From the NCBI GenBank assembly GCA_049975325.1, contig JBNGDW010000004.1, positions 1 to 38,043 on the forward strand: a stretch of 38,043 nucleotides of DNA, given 5' to 3'. Within the stretch, counting starts at the first letter, position 1. Each line of letters opens with the position of its first letter. The notes beneath the pieces are model-generated. The model was not told where the DNA came from. It saw nothing but the letters and a program-made list of their open reading frames with translations, and did no database searches. The DNA is from JBNGDW01 sp049975325 (GTDB lineage: Bacteria > Cloacimonadota > Cloacimonadia > JGIOTU-2 > JBNGDW01). Position numbers and translations under genes: made by a program. Shown in pieces: positions 1 through 9,840 of the stretch.

Positions 1-52
1 ATTTCCTGGTTCTTTTTCTACTTTTTCTAATTAACTGAGATATTGTAGGCAC
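1..52 (-). CDS. rpsL: 30S ribosomal protein S12, N-terminal fragment (runs off the window)
   Basis: The first 17 codons read MPTISQLIRKSRKRTRK, the conserved start of ribosomal protein S12, a decoding-centre protein of the small subunit. The start is GTG, lying directly after the rpoC TGA stop (TGA-GTG). A perfect AAGGAGG Shine-Dalgarno sits within the last rpoC codons, five bases from the GTG, which fixes the start. The rpoC-rpsL order is the usual junction between the rpoBC and str operons. The rest of the gene, including the streptomycin-relevant lysines, lies outside the window. Confidence 0.93.
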   Translation of the reverse strand, partial: MPTISQLIRKSRKRTRK

Positions 53-3000
53 TCATGCCTCCTTAGGTTTTGGTTTTTCTTCATCAAATTTGAGCAACTT
101 CCGGACAGTTTCCTGCAAAGTTAATTTGCTCTCTTGCGCTTCAGCAATAATTTTATCATAATATTTTGCTCCTGTTCCGGCAGGTATTCTATGGCCAATA
201 ATAACACTCTCTTTCAGTCCTTTTAAATCATCCACTTTGCCCATTAAAGCAGCTTCTGTAAGAACTTTTGTCGTATTCTGGAACGAGGCAGCAGATATAA
301 AACTATCGGTATACAGAGCAGATTTAGTAATCCCCATAAGCAGCTGTTCGTATGTTGCACCTTGTTCACCTCGTTCCTCGGCTTGCCTGTTAACTCTTTT
401 CACTTCACCTTTATCTACAATTTCATCTTCGAGAAAGATCGTATCTCCGGGATTTATGATCTTCACTTTTTGTGTCATCTGGCGAACAATAACACGAATA
501 TGTTTATCATTGATAACCACACCTTGTTTGCGGTAAATTTCAAGTATTTCATTAGTAATAAATTCTTGTGTTGCTACGATACCTTTAGCACGGAGAATGT
601 CATGAGGATCCAGCGGTCCATCTGAAAGTGGATCACCATTCTCCACGACATCATTTTCATGCACAATGATTTTTCTTCTAAAGGGTATTGTATATTCTTG
701 TTCAAAATTTCCCTCATGGGCAACCACCTTAACCACTCTACCGACCCGAGTCAATTCTCCTATATGTATTACCCCATCAATTTCAGAAATGATAGCTTTA
801 TCTTTTGGGGAACGGGCTTCAAACAGCTCCACTACTCGAGGTAGTCCTCCAGTAATATCACGCTGTTTTACTGTGACTCTTGGTGTTTTGCCAAGAATAT
901 CGCCAGGATAGACAATTGCATCTTCTTCTACTTCCAGATTAAGCCCAACAGGAAGAGGAATATATTCATTCTGTCCGTCGCTTTCTATTATACGCAGTCC
1001 GGCTTGCTTGTTAGCATCACGAGATTCGATAATCCATATATCATTCTCCCCAGTAAGCTCACTAAACTCAGTTTTATAAGTTACATCAGGAATAAAATTA
1101 TCGTATTTAACTATCCCTTTTTTCGTAGCAATAAGGGGGTTATTATATGTATCCCATGTATAGAGCAAGGTATCTTTTACAACCTTTTGTCCCTCAAAGA
1201 CATATAGAGTAGCTCCATATTCAATATTATATTGATTTAACATTTCTTTTGTTTCCGGATCCAAAATCTTAATCCTACCATGATGTCCCACGACTATTTT
1301 GTGTCCCTCTCTATCAACCACATACTCCAGTCTTTCGAATTTTACAATGCCATCACTTTCTGCATTAACTTCAGCTTGTTCTACAGTAGTACTTGCAGCA
1401 CCCCCTATATGAAAGGTACGAAGGGTTAACTGTGTACCAGGCTCTCCAATACTTTGGGCAGCAATAATTCCCACAGGTTCTCCGATCGTAACAGACTTGT
1501 TTGTTGCTAAGTTCCTTCCGTAGCACTTTGCACATATACCATGTGAAGCCTCACAAGTAAGTACGGAACGGACCTTAACCGAACGGACGCCATGTCGTTC
1601 AACGATCAGGGCTTTTTCATCAGTAATAATCTCTCCTGCCTCGAGGATGATTTCCGCTGTATTGGGATCGATAACATCTTCTACAGCGACTTTTCCCTTA
1701 ATTCTATCACTTAATGGTTCAATAATTTTATTTCCTTCCCGAAGTGGGGTTATCTCTACTCCTTCTATTGTGCCGCAGTCTTCCATAGTGATAACAACAC
1801 TCTGTGCCACATCTACAAGGCGGCGAGTCAGATAGCCGGCATCAGCTGTTTTTAGTGCGGTATCTGCAAGTCCTTTTCTTGCCCCATGGGTAGAGATGAA
1901 GTACTCCAGAACAGTCAAGCCCTCTTTGAAGTTTGATTTAATAGGGTTCTCTATAATTTCACCCATTTCACCTGAGAGCTTTCTTTGTGGCTTTTCCATT
2001 AAACCGCGCATTGCCCCAAGCTGTTTGATCTGATCTCTACTTCCCCTGGCACCGGAACGAGCCATTACCCAAACGGGATTGAATCTGTTTTTCTCTTTCT
2101 CCAAAGCGTCCATCATAAAGTCAGTGATTTCCTCGGTTACCATTTTCCATCTATCGATGAGTCGCTCATACCGTTCACTTGCTGTAATGATACCATTTGC
2201 ATAGTTTTCTTCTATTTCAGCAACATCTTTATCTGCCTCTGCCAAGACCTTCACTTTTTCTGGGGGCACTATGATATCATCATGACCAAAACTGGTACCA
2301 GCCTTTGTAGAATACTGGAATCCCAGGTCTTTTAAATCATCAAGATACTCAGCGGCACGAGTGGAACCTACGGTATTATAAACTGTCTGTACAAGTTGGT
2401 TTATTTTCCCCTTATCAAATACAGAGTTTTGAAAATCAACCTCTTCTGGTAAAATTGAGTTAAAAATAACCCTCCCTACTGTTGTGATTATACGGCCATT
2501 GCTATTTGAGGGCCTATACTCTATCCATGAATGCAAATAGAGATCGGATTGAAGGTCTTTAGCAATATCTTTTGAGGAAAAATAATCTGGCTTTGCTTCT
2601 CTTCTTGCCTCTGCATTATCAAACGCAATCATTACTTCCTCTGTTGAGCTAAACTTTGGCAACTGTTTTGTCTCCTTTGGCGGATCAGTAAGTTGGGCAG
2701 TGAGAAAATAGATTCCAAGGACAATATCCTGACTTGCCAGAAGTACAACTTTTCCATTAGCCGGCGAAAGAATATTGTTCACAGGGCTCATAAGCACCTG
2801 GGCTTCCATTTGAGCGTCACCAGAAAGTGGTACATGCACAGCCATTTGATCTCCATCAAAGTCAGCATTATAGGGGAAACATAGCAAAGGATGAAGCTGG
2901 ATGGCTTTTTCTTCAATCAAAACCGGCTGAAAGGACTGGATACTTAAGCGATGAAGGGTAGGGGCTCTATTAAGCAAAACTGGATAGTCTTTTATTACCT

Positions 3001-4231
3001 CTTCTAGAATCTTCCAAACCTGGGGCTTTCTTTCTTCCATGAGGCGTTTTGCCTGTCTTGAAGTTTCAACCCCTTCTAGTTTCTCAATCCGTTCAAGGAC
3101 AAATGGTTTGAACAACTCTAAAGCCATCTTTTTGGGCAAACCACATTGATGAAGCCTAAGTTCAGGGCCTATGACAATTACTGACCGGCCAGAGTAGTCT
3201 ACTCGTTTACCTAAAAGATTCTGCCGAAATCTGCCACTTTTACCTTTAATTTGGTCGCTCAACGACTTGAGTGGACGGTTTCCTCTTCCTTTTACAGGAT
3301 TTGACTTTCTGGAATTATCTAAAAGTGCATCGACTGCCTCTTGCAATATTCTTTTTTCATTACGAAGAATAACATCTGGGGCATGGCTTTCAATAAGAGA
3401 TTTTAGTCTATTGTTGCGAGTTATAACCTGCCTATACAAATCATTAAAATCGGCTGTAGCAAAGCGCCCACCTTCAAGAAAAATAAGAGGGCGTAAATCC
3501 GGTGGCATAACAGGAAGCACTTCTAATATCATCCATTCTGGACGATTGTTAGCATTTATAAGTCCATCAACTATCTTTAATTTTTTAATAAGCTGAGCCT
3601 TCCTCAACTTTGTTTCAAATTTAATAGCGGTTCTAAGTTTATCAGCCTCCTCATTAAGGTCGATTTCGGACAACAACTTCCTTATAGGAGGCGCTCCCAT
3701 TTCTGCCACAAATCCAGTAGGATACTTTGCTTTTGCTTCCAGATATTCTTCTTCATCAATTACATCTCCCGGGCTATAATCTGATGCTCCTGGGTCGAGT
3801 ACAATATATGATTCATAGTATAGAACGCGTTCCAACTCGCTGGACTTAAGGTCTAAAAGTAGTTGAATAGGGCTTGGTATTGCTTTTACAAACCAGATAT
3901 GGGCTACAGGAACAGCGAGTTCAATATGTCCCATACGCCGTCTTCTTACTTTTGAGGAGGTAACCTCAACGCCACATCTATCACAAATTAAGCCTTTAAA
4001 ACGGTACTTTTTATATTTTCCACACGCACACTCGTAGTCTTTTTCAGGTCCAAAGATTTGTTCACTGAAAAGGCCATCTTTCTCCGGCTTGAAGGTCCGA
4101 TAGTTAATCGTATCTGGACGTGTAACTTCCCCATAAGACCAATCACGAATCTTTTCTGGAGAGGCTATTTTTATGCTTACCGCATCGTAATCTTTTATTT
4201 CTTTTTCTTCTCTTTTTAACTCTCGAATCAT
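53..4231 (-). CDS. rpoC: DNA-directed RNA polymerase subunit beta'
   Basis: This is the catalytic beta' subunit of RNA polymerase, 1392 residues, full length for the family. Visible landmarks are the first zinc site (C68, C70, C83, C86), the active-site motif NADFDGDQMAVH at about 455-466 with the three Mg-binding aspartates 457, 459 and 461, the second zinc site (C819, C893, C900, C903), and the bridge-helix/trigger-loop segment ending LTLRTFHIGG at about 935-944. After the trigger-loop segment come roughly 180 extra residues before DITGGLPRV, corresponding to the SI3-type insertion of Gram-negative lineages. The ATG start has an AGGG about ten bases upstream, and 28 bases separate the gene from rpoB. 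It is part of the long minus-strand transcription and translation operon. Confidence 0.99.
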   Translation of the reverse strand: MIRELKREEKEIKDYDAVSIKIASPEKIRDWSYGEVTRPDTINYRTFKPEKDGLFSEQIFGPEKDYECACGKYKKYRFKGLICDRCGVEVTSSKVRRRRMGHIELAVPVAHIWFVKAIPSPIQLLLDLKSSELERVLYYESYIVLDPGASDYSPGDVIDEEEYLEAKAKYPTGFVAEMGAPPIRKLLSEIDLNEEADKLRTAIKFETKLRKAQLIKKLKIVDGLINANNRPEWMILEVLPVMPPDLRPLIFLEGGRFATADFNDLYRQVITRNNRLKSLIESHAPDVILRNEKRILQEAVDALLDNSRKSNPVKGRGNRPLKSLSDQIKGKSGRFRQNLLGKRVDYSGRSVIVIGPELRLHQCGLPKKMALELFKPFVLERIEKLEGVETSRQAKRLMEERKPQVWKILEEVIKDYPVLLNRAPTLHRLSIQSFQPVLIEEKAIQLHPLLCFPYNADFDGDQMAVHVPLSGDAQMEAQVLMSPVNNILSPANGKVVLLASQDIVLGIYFLTAQLTDPPKETKQLPKFSSTEEVMIAFDNAEARREAKPDYFSSKDIAKDLQSDLYLHSWIEYRPSNSNGRIITTVGRVIFNSILPEEVDFQNSVFDKGKINQLVQTVYNTVGSTRAAEYLDDLKDLGFQYSTKAGTSFGHDDIIVPPEKVKVLAEADKDVAEIEENYANGIITASERYERLIDRWKMVTEEITDFMMDALEKEKNRFNPVWVMARSGARGSRDQIKQLGAMRGLMEKPQRKLSGEMGEIIENPIKSNFKEGLTVLEYFISTHGARKGLADTALKTADAGYLTRRLVDVAQSVVITMEDCGTIEGVEITPLREGNKIIEPLSDRIKGKVAVEDVIDPNTAEIILEAGEIITDEKALIVERHGVRSVKVRSVLTCEASHGICAKCYGRNLATNKSVTIGEPVGIIAAQSIGEPGTQLTLRTFHIGGAASTTVEQAEVNAESDGIVKFERLEYVVDREGHKIVVGHHGRIKILDPETKEMLNQYNIEYGATLYVFEGQKVVKDTLLYTWDTYNNPLIATKKGIVKYDNFIPDVTYKTEFSELTGENDIWIIESRDANKQAGLRIIESDGQNEYIPLPVGLNLEVEEDAIVYPGDILGKTPRVTVKQRDITGGLPRVVELFEARSPKDKAIISEIDGVIHIGELTRVGRVVKVVAHEGNFEQEYTIPFRRKIIVHENDVVENGDPLSDGPLDPHDILRAKGIVATQEFITNEILEIYRKQGVVINDKHIRVIVRQMTQKVKIINPGDTIFLEDEIVDKGEVKRVNRQAEERGEQGATYEQLLMGITKSALYTDSFISAASFQNTTKVLTEAALMGKVDDLKGLKESVIIGHRIPAGTGAKYYDKIIAEAQESKLTLQETVRKLLKFDEEKPKPKEA

Positions 4232-4259
4232 ATATAATCCCTTGTGTTAGTTTACATTA

Positions 4260-7200
4260 TTATTTTTTCCTGGATTGTTCAGAAATTAATTCTACATCCA
4301 ACCCTAAACTTCGTAGTTCGCTTACTAACACTTTAAAAGACTCAGGTGTTCCAGGTTCTGGCAGTTCTTTACCCTTAGTAATAGCTTCATAGGCAGCGTT
4401 TCTTCCTTCTACATCATCCGATTTTATTGTAAGAAATTCTTGAAGTAATCTGGAGGCACCATAACCTTCCAGAGCCCATACCTCCATTTCTCCTAACCGT
4501 TGCCCGCCATGTTGTGCTTTACCGCCGAGAGGCTGTTGCGTGACCATTGAATAAGGACCTGTTGAACGAGCATGCATCTTGTCAACCACAAGATGGTTTA
4601 ACTTCATCATATAGATTATTCCAACCGTGATTTTATCTGCAAAAGGTTCTCCAGTTTTACCATCCCTCAGGATAACCTTACCATCTTCAGGGAAATGAGC
4701 AGCTTTTAGTGCATCTACAATCTCTGGTATTGTGGCTCCATCGAATACAGGTGTTTCCACATCATATCCGAGAGCTCTTGCTGCCCATCCTAAATGTGTT
4801 TCTAATATTTGGCCAATATTCATCCTGGATGGCACTCCAAGCGGATTCAGAACAATGTCTATAGGAGTTCCATCTTCCATAAAGGGCATATCCTCGACAG
4901 GTGCGATTTTTGCTATTACCCCTTTATTCCCATGACGTCCGGCTAATTTATCACCAACTTCAATCTGCCGTTTTTTTGCAATATATATCTTTACCATTTT
5001 TAAAACACCAGAAGGCAGTTCATCGCCAAATCTTAATCTATCACGCTGTTTTCTATAATTGTGGTCATACTCTTCCAATACAGATTTTACAGGATATATT
5101 ATTTTGTTATAAATTTCGTCATTTACTTTTTCATCCTGAACAAGGTCGTTTTCAAGATTCAGGTGTTTAAAATTTATTTCGCTTATGTTTTCCTCAGTAA
5201 TTTTTGTTCCTGGCGGAATAAAGAAACGGCTTGTCTTTTCCTCAATTACACGATTTGCGATCTGACCAATAAGATATGGTGACAGCTCTGCTTTCAGATA
5301 CTTGTATACCTTCCGTAGGGTCTGCTCATATTTCTTTTTTATCTTCTCTAATTCTTTTTGCTTTTCTTGGTCTGGCTCTTCCCCTTCAATATTTCTTGAA
5401 AAAATTTGTACATCGACTACAATTCCTTCCATCCCTGGCTTTGCCTTTAATGAGGTATCTATAAAATCACCTGCCAGTTCCCCAAAAAGGGCTCGCATCA
5501 ATTTTTCTTCTGGGGAGAGGTCTACACCAGAGGACTTCGGAGTAATCTTCCCAACCAGAATATCTCCTGACTGAATACGGGAACCAATAGTTACCACTCC
5601 GTCCTCATCCAGATTTCGTAATGAATACTTAGGGACATTGGGAATGTCCTTGGTAAGCTCTTCATCGCCATCTCTTGTACTACGAACAAGTATTTCTAAC
5701 TCTTCTATGTATATAGAAGTAAGTGCATCAGTTTGAGCGACTTTTTCACTAATAACGACAGCGTCTTCATAGTTATAGCCATACCAGGGCATAAAAGCAA
5801 CCAGCATATTCTTCCCAAGAGCTAGTTCTCCATTTTTAATTGCTGGTCCATCAGAAATTATCTCGCCTTTTTTGACTTTCTGTCCAACTCTTACTTCTGG
5901 GTGCTGGTTTATACAAGTATCCTGATTTGTACGGGTAAATTTTTGGAGCTTTATAGTTGCAGTTTTTTCGAATTCAGCGAAGGAATCTTGGGTATCACTT
6001 ATTCTTTTTAGGACTATCTCGCTAGAATTCACTTTTTCCACAATTCCATCGAAAGGGGCTTTTGCTGCAAGCTCAGACTCATAGGCAACTAGATGTTCAA
6101 GCCCTGTTCCCACTATAGGTGGCTCTGGCTTTACAAGTGGTACGGCCTGTCTCTGCATATTAGACCCCATAAGAGCACGGTTGGCATCATCGTTCTCCAA
6201 AAACGGTATCAATCCTGCGGAAACACTTACAATTTGTTGGCGAGAGGCATCAACATAATCAACTTCATTTTTCGATACCCGCACAAGATCCCCATTCTGG
6301 ATACAAAGTACCATCTCATTTAAAATATTACCATCCTCATCAATCTCTATTCCTGCCTGTGCTATCTTCTTGTTCTCTTCTTCTAATGGGTCGAGATAAG
6401 TAATTCCTTTGGTCAATTTCCCTTGCTCCACTTTAATATAGGGTGATTCAAGAAAACCATATTGATTGGCTCGCGAATAAAGTGCTGGAGAAACCAATAA
6501 GCCTATGTTAGGCCCTTCCGGGGTCTCAATGGGACAAATTCTTCCATAATGTGAATAGTGAACATCTCTTACTTCAAAACCGGAGCGTTCCCGAGTAAGT
6601 CCACCAGGGCCGAGAGCACTTAATCGGCGTATATGCGTAATTGCAGCTAATGGATTGGTTTGCTCCATAAACTGGGAAAGCTCCCCTGTTAAGAAGAAAG
6701 AATGGACCACAGCCATTACTGCATTTGTATTTATAAGCCTCAAAATATTAAGCTCTTCAGGTGCACTTAGAGTCATTCGCTCACGGGCTATCCTGGCAGC
6801 ACGGGATAGTCCAATGCTAAATTGATTCAAAACAAGCTCGCCTACGCTGATAACTCTACGGTTTGCCAGGTGATCTATATCATCAGTATTTCCCTCACCT
6901 TTTATCAAACGGATTATTTCCTTAACAATAGCAACGATATCTTCTTTGATAAGGACCTGTGTATCTCTGTCGATGTCCAGATTGAGTCGCCGATTTATTT
7001 TAAATCTTCCAACTTCACCCAGACTATATCGCTTGGTATCAAAAAACATTCTTTCAATGAGTGCCTTTGCCATCTCTACTGATGGCGTTTCGCCAGGACG
7101 AATAAGGTTATAAATTTGCTTAAGAGCGTCTTCAGTAGAAGAGGCTTCGTCTTTTGCGAGGGTATTTTCAATAACATTTATTTCAACTTCGCTATCCTGC

Positions 7201-8054
7201 TCCACGACTTTCACTTTCTTAATGCCCGCAGTGATTAGATGTTCAACAACCCCTTCCTGTAAGAGCGTACCACCTTCAGCCAGTACTTCTCCTGTCTTTT
7301 TATCAATTACATCTTCAAAAAGTAAATAATTACTAAAATCTTCTTTTGTAAGATCAATTTCTGTAAACCTATAAAAAGTTCTTCTAATTTCATCATTAGT
7401 GGATAGTCCCATACATCGTAACATTGTGGTAACAGGTATATTATGCCGTTTATCAATCAGAACCCACACAGCATCTTGGGAATCTGTATTAAATTCGAAC
7501 CATGAACCGATCATTGGTATTACCTTGGCATTAAAGAGTTCCTTGCCGCTAGTATGAGTTTGGCTGGTAAAGACCACTCCTGGGGAGCGTTGTATCTGGC
7601 TTATTATGACTCGTTCGTCACCATTTATAATAAAAGTTCCGCGCGATGTTATGGTTGGAATTTCCCCCAGAAACAGCTCCTGTTCCATAACATTTTTTAT
7701 CCTTTTAGGTTCATCACCAGAGACATTATCATAGACCGTAAGTCTAAATTTTACCTTTAATGGAGCCTGATAAGTAAGATTTCGTGCTATACACTCCTGG
7801 GGAGTATACTTCTCTTTGAGCAAGGAATAGCTTACAAATTCTAGTACACATCGTCCTTGAGGGTCTTCTACCGGGAAATGTGTATTCAAGATCTTTTGTA
7901 AGCCAATATTTTCCCTTCTCTGCGGCTTTACTTCCCTTTGTAAGAACTTCTCATAGGAGCCCTTTTGCATCTCCATGAGATTTGGCACTCCTATTTCTGG
8001 AAGTTGAAACTCATGCGATAAATTTTTTAATTTCGAATACGATTTTCTTGCCAA
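4260..8054 (-). CDS. rpoB: DNA-directed RNA polymerase subunit beta
   Basis: The beta subunit of RNA polymerase, 1264 residues, is complete. The rifampicin-pocket segment is readable at about 459-483 (LSQFMEQTNPLAAITH...): the equivalents of E. coli Q513, H526 and S531 are kept as Q461, H474 and S479, while the D516 equivalent is E464. The conserved GDKLAGRHGNKG lies at 1034-1045. The start is TTG, with GAGG five bases upstream (ACGAGGTAGTATTG), and the following MARKSYSKLK fits the family N-terminus. The 116-base gap to rplL contains an 11-bp inverted repeat. The order rplL-rpoB-rpoC is universal in bacteria. Confidence 0.99.
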   Translation of the reverse strand: MARKSYSKLKNLSHEFQLPEIGVPNLMEMQKGSYEKFLQREVKPQRRENIGLQKILNTHFPVEDPQGRCVLEFVSYSLLKEKYTPQECIARNLTYQAPLKVKFRLTVYDNVSGDEPKRIKNVMEQELFLGEIPTITSRGTFIINGDERVIISQIQRSPGVVFTSQTHTSGKELFNAKVIPMIGSWFEFNTDSQDAVWVLIDKRHNIPVTTMLRCMGLSTNDEIRRTFYRFTEIDLTKEDFSNYLLFEDVIDKKTGEVLAEGGTLLQEGVVEHLITAGIKKVKVVEQDSEVEINVIENTLAKDEASSTEDALKQIYNLIRPGETPSVEMAKALIERMFFDTKRYSLGEVGRFKINRRLNLDIDRDTQVLIKEDIVAIVKEIIRLIKGEGNTDDIDHLANRRVISVGELVLNQFSIGLSRAARIARERMTLSAPEELNILRLINTNAVMAVVHSFFLTGELSQFMEQTNPLAAITHIRRLSALGPGGLTRERSGFEVRDVHYSHYGRICPIETPEGPNIGLLVSPALYSRANQYGFLESPYIKVEQGKLTKGITYLDPLEEENKKIAQAGIEIDEDGNILNEMVLCIQNGDLVRVSKNEVDYVDASRQQIVSVSAGLIPFLENDDANRALMGSNMQRQAVPLVKPEPPIVGTGLEHLVAYESELAAKAPFDGIVEKVNSSEIVLKRISDTQDSFAEFEKTATIKLQKFTRTNQDTCINQHPEVRVGQKVKKGEIISDGPAIKNGELALGKNMLVAFMPWYGYNYEDAVVISEKVAQTDALTSIYIEELEILVRSTRDGDEELTKDIPNVPKYSLRNLDEDGVVTIGSRIQSGDILVGKITPKSSGVDLSPEEKLMRALFGELAGDFIDTSLKAKPGMEGIVVDVQIFSRNIEGEEPDQEKQKELEKIKKKYEQTLRKVYKYLKAELSPYLIGQIANRVIEEKTSRFFIPPGTKITEENISEINFKHLNLENDLVQDEKVNDEIYNKIIYPVKSVLEEYDHNYRKQRDRLRFGDELPSGVLKMVKIYIAKKRQIEVGDKLAGRHGNKGVIAKIAPVEDMPFMEDGTPIDIVLNPLGVPSRMNIGQILETHLGWAARALGYDVETPVFDGATIPEIVDALKAAHFPEDGKVILRDGKTGEPFADKITVGIIYMMKLNHLVVDKMHARSTGPYSMVTQQPLGGKAQHGGQRLGEMEVWALEGYGASRLLQEFLTIKSDDVEGRNAAYEAITKGKELPEPGTPESFKVLVSELRSLGLDVELISEQSRKK

Positions 8055-8088
8055 TACTACCTCGTAGTTTTTAATCTTAATTAAAGTT

Positions 8089-8140
8089 ATCAGCTTTATA
8101 TCTAAGGAGTTACATCTTCATATAAAGACATAAAGCTGAT
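8089..8140 (-). promoter_or_regulatory. Inverted repeat in the rplL-rpoB gap, possible attenuator or RNA-processing hairpin
   Basis: ATCAGCTTTAT at 8089-8099 (as complement) and its exact inverse at 8130-8140 give 11 base pairs closed by a 30-base loop. On the transcribed (minus) strand no U-run follows, so it is not an ordinary intrinsic terminator. In E. coli the same gap carries an attenuator and an RNase III processing site. A similar role here is inference from position. Confidence 0.45.
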
Positions 8141-8170
8141 TTATTTTTAATATTAGCCTATCATCTTTTA

Positions 8171-8560
8171 TCACTTAATTTCAACGATTCCGCCCTCGGC
8201 TTCAATTTGTTGTTTAATTTTTTCGGCTTCTTCTTTTGAAACCCCTTTTGCTATCGGCTTTGGAGCCTCATCTACCAAGGCTTTCGACTCCTTTAGGCCC
8301 AGTTTGGTAATCTGGCGAACTACTTTAATAACCTGTATCTTCTTGTCTCCAGGTGACTTAAGAATTACATCAAATTCTGTCTTTTCTTCCTCTTCGGCCT
8401 GTTGTTGCCCAGCTGCAGCAGGAGCACCGGTAGCCACAGGTGCAACTGCAAAAACGCCAAACTCCTCTTCTAATGCCTTTACCAACTCAGCCAACTCCAT
8501 TACATTCATCTTCTTGATGAGTTCCATTACTTTGTCCTTTGCAGTACTTACTTCTGCCAT
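8171..8560 (-). CDS. rplL: 50S ribosomal protein L7/L12
   Basis: The flexible stalk protein of the large subunit recruits translation factors and is present in several copies bound to L10. At 129 residues it is of normal length. It shows an N-terminal dimerisation segment (about 1-35), an Ala/Gly/Gln/Glu-rich hinge (about 40-60) and the C-terminal factor-binding domain with EFDVILKSPGDKKIQVIKVVR and GLKESKALVDEAP. The ATG has a strong AGGAGG seven bases upstream. It follows rplJ by 24 bases, the usual pairing of stalk base and stalk. Confidence 0.98.
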   Translation of the reverse strand: MAEVSTAKDKVMELIKKMNVMELAELVKALEEEFGVFAVAPVATGAPAAAGQQQAEEEEKTEFDVILKSPGDKKIQVIKVVRQITKLGLKESKALVDEAPKPIAKGVSKEEAEKIKQQIEAEGGIVEIK

Positions 8561-8584
8561 TTATCCTCCTAACTAAAAGGTATT

Positions 8585-9130
8585 TTATGCTTTTTCTCTT
8601 TTGGTTTTTATCTCGTTTATTGCTATGACTAATTTTTGTAAAATACTATTGAGTATAAAAACTAATCCAGAAATAGGTGAAGTCAACCCACTTAATACCT
8701 GTGCTAATAATATATCTTTTGATGGTAGTTTAACGATTTTATGCAGATCATCTGCATCCATAAATGCATTGTCAATAATACCTGCCTTGAATTTTAATAC
8801 ATCTTTTTCTTCAGAAAGTTCTTTGGCAAAATCATAGATGATTTTGCCCGGTATAATCTCATCTTCTTTAGACACGGCAAATGCAGTGGGCCCTTCTAAG
8901 ATAGGATATAGCTCTTCTACATGTAAGTCATCAACTGCTCTCTTGATCAGGGTATTTTTACAAACAAAATATTTCACATTATTTTTCCGGAAACGCTTTC
9001 TCAACTCAGTGTCTTCTGGTACATTCAAACCTCGAAAATCAACGAAAAAAATCGATTTTGCCTCTTTAATATTTTCTTTTATAGTCTCAACCTGCTCAAT
9101 TTTTTCCTTTTTTATCGGTTTTCCTCTCAT
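8585..9130 (-). CDS. rplJ: 50S ribosomal protein L10
   Basis: L10 forms the base of the L7/L12 stalk. The protein has 181 residues, in the family range, with the N-terminal rRNA-binding part (FVDFRGLNVPEDTELRK at about 29-45, KNTLIKRAV near 58-66) and a long C-terminal helix ending INEIKTKREKA that binds L12 dimers. The ATG is preceded by AGGAAG. Only eight bases separate it from rplA, so there is no room for a dedicated L10 leader between the genes. Confidence 0.97.
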   Translation of the reverse strand: MRGKPIKKEKIEQVETIKENIKEAKSIFFVDFRGLNVPEDTELRKRFRKNNVKYFVCKNTLIKRAVDDLHVEELYPILEGPTAFAVSKEDEIIPGKIIYDFAKELSEEKDVLKFKAGIIDNAFMDADDLHKIVKLPSKDILLAQVLSGLTSPISGLVFILNSILQKLVIAINEIKTKREKA

Positions 9131-9138
9131 AATGCTTC

Positions 9139-9840
9139 CTATCGAATGATTTTAAGGAGATTATTTGTATCTATTTTAATTCCTGGACTCATAGATGCAC
9201 TTAACACCATACTTCTAATATATTTTCCTTTTGCTGCAGGAGGTCTATCTCTTAGAATTGCATTAACCACAGTAGTTATATTCTCATACAAATTATCCTT
9301 ACTAAAGGAGATTTTTCCTGCAGGGACGTGTATAATTCCATATTTATCCACTCGATACTCAATTTTCCCTGTTTTTGCTTCTTTTACAGCATTTGCTACA
9401 TCCATTGTAACTGTGCCTGCTTTAGGATTTGGCATAAGTTTTCGAGGGCCCAGAATACGTCCTAATTTTCCAACTTTCCGCATAACATCCGGAGTTGCAA
9501 TTGCTATGTCAAAATCAGTCCAGCCTGCAGTAATTTTTTCAGCAAGGTCATCCATACCCACATAATCTGCACCTGCCTGCCTTGCCTCCTCAGCCTTGTC
9601 CCCCTCAGCGAAAACCAGCACTTTTACATCTTTTCCTGTCCCATGAGGCAGAATAACGGCACCTCTAACCTGTTGATCAGCCTTTCTCGGATCAACACCA
9701 AGCCGTATATGGAGTTCTACTGTCTCATCAAATTTAGGATGAGGCATGCTGAAAAGCATTTCAATAGCCTCTTCAAGCGGATACATTTTTGTATTCTCTA
9801 TATCTTTTTTAGCATTTAAATAACGCTTTCCGGTTTTCAT
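9139..9840 (-). CDS. rplA: 50S ribosomal protein L1
   Basis: L1 forms the mobile L1 stalk at the ribosomal E site. The 233 residues match the family length. Recognisable blocks are PKFDETVELHIRLGVDPRKADQ, VRGAVILPHGTGK, GRILGPRKLMPNPKAGTVT and the C-terminal SMSPGIKID. The ATG overlaps the rplK stop by one base (TAATG), with GGAG just upstream inside rplK, so the two are translationally coupled. Confidence 0.98.
   Translation of the reverse strand: MKTGKRYLNAKKDIENTKMYPLEEAIEMLFSMPHPKFDETVELHIRLGVDPRKADQQVRGAVILPHGTGKDVKVLVFAEGDKAEEARQAGADYVGMDDLAEKITAGWTDFDIAIATPDVMRKVGKLGRILGPRKLMPNPKAGTVTMDVANAVKEAKTGKIEYRVDKYGIIHVPAGKISFSKDNLYENITTVVNAILRDRPPAAKGKYIRSMVLSASMSPGIKIDTNNLLKIIR

Noticed and set aside
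8089..8140. Intrinsic terminator between rplL and rpoB
   Set aside because: The stem is AT-rich, has a 30-base loop and no U-run follows on the transcribed strand.
9146..9565. A 139-codon plus-strand frame opposite rplA
   Set aside because: It is antisense to a certain ribosomal protein gene and has no independent support.
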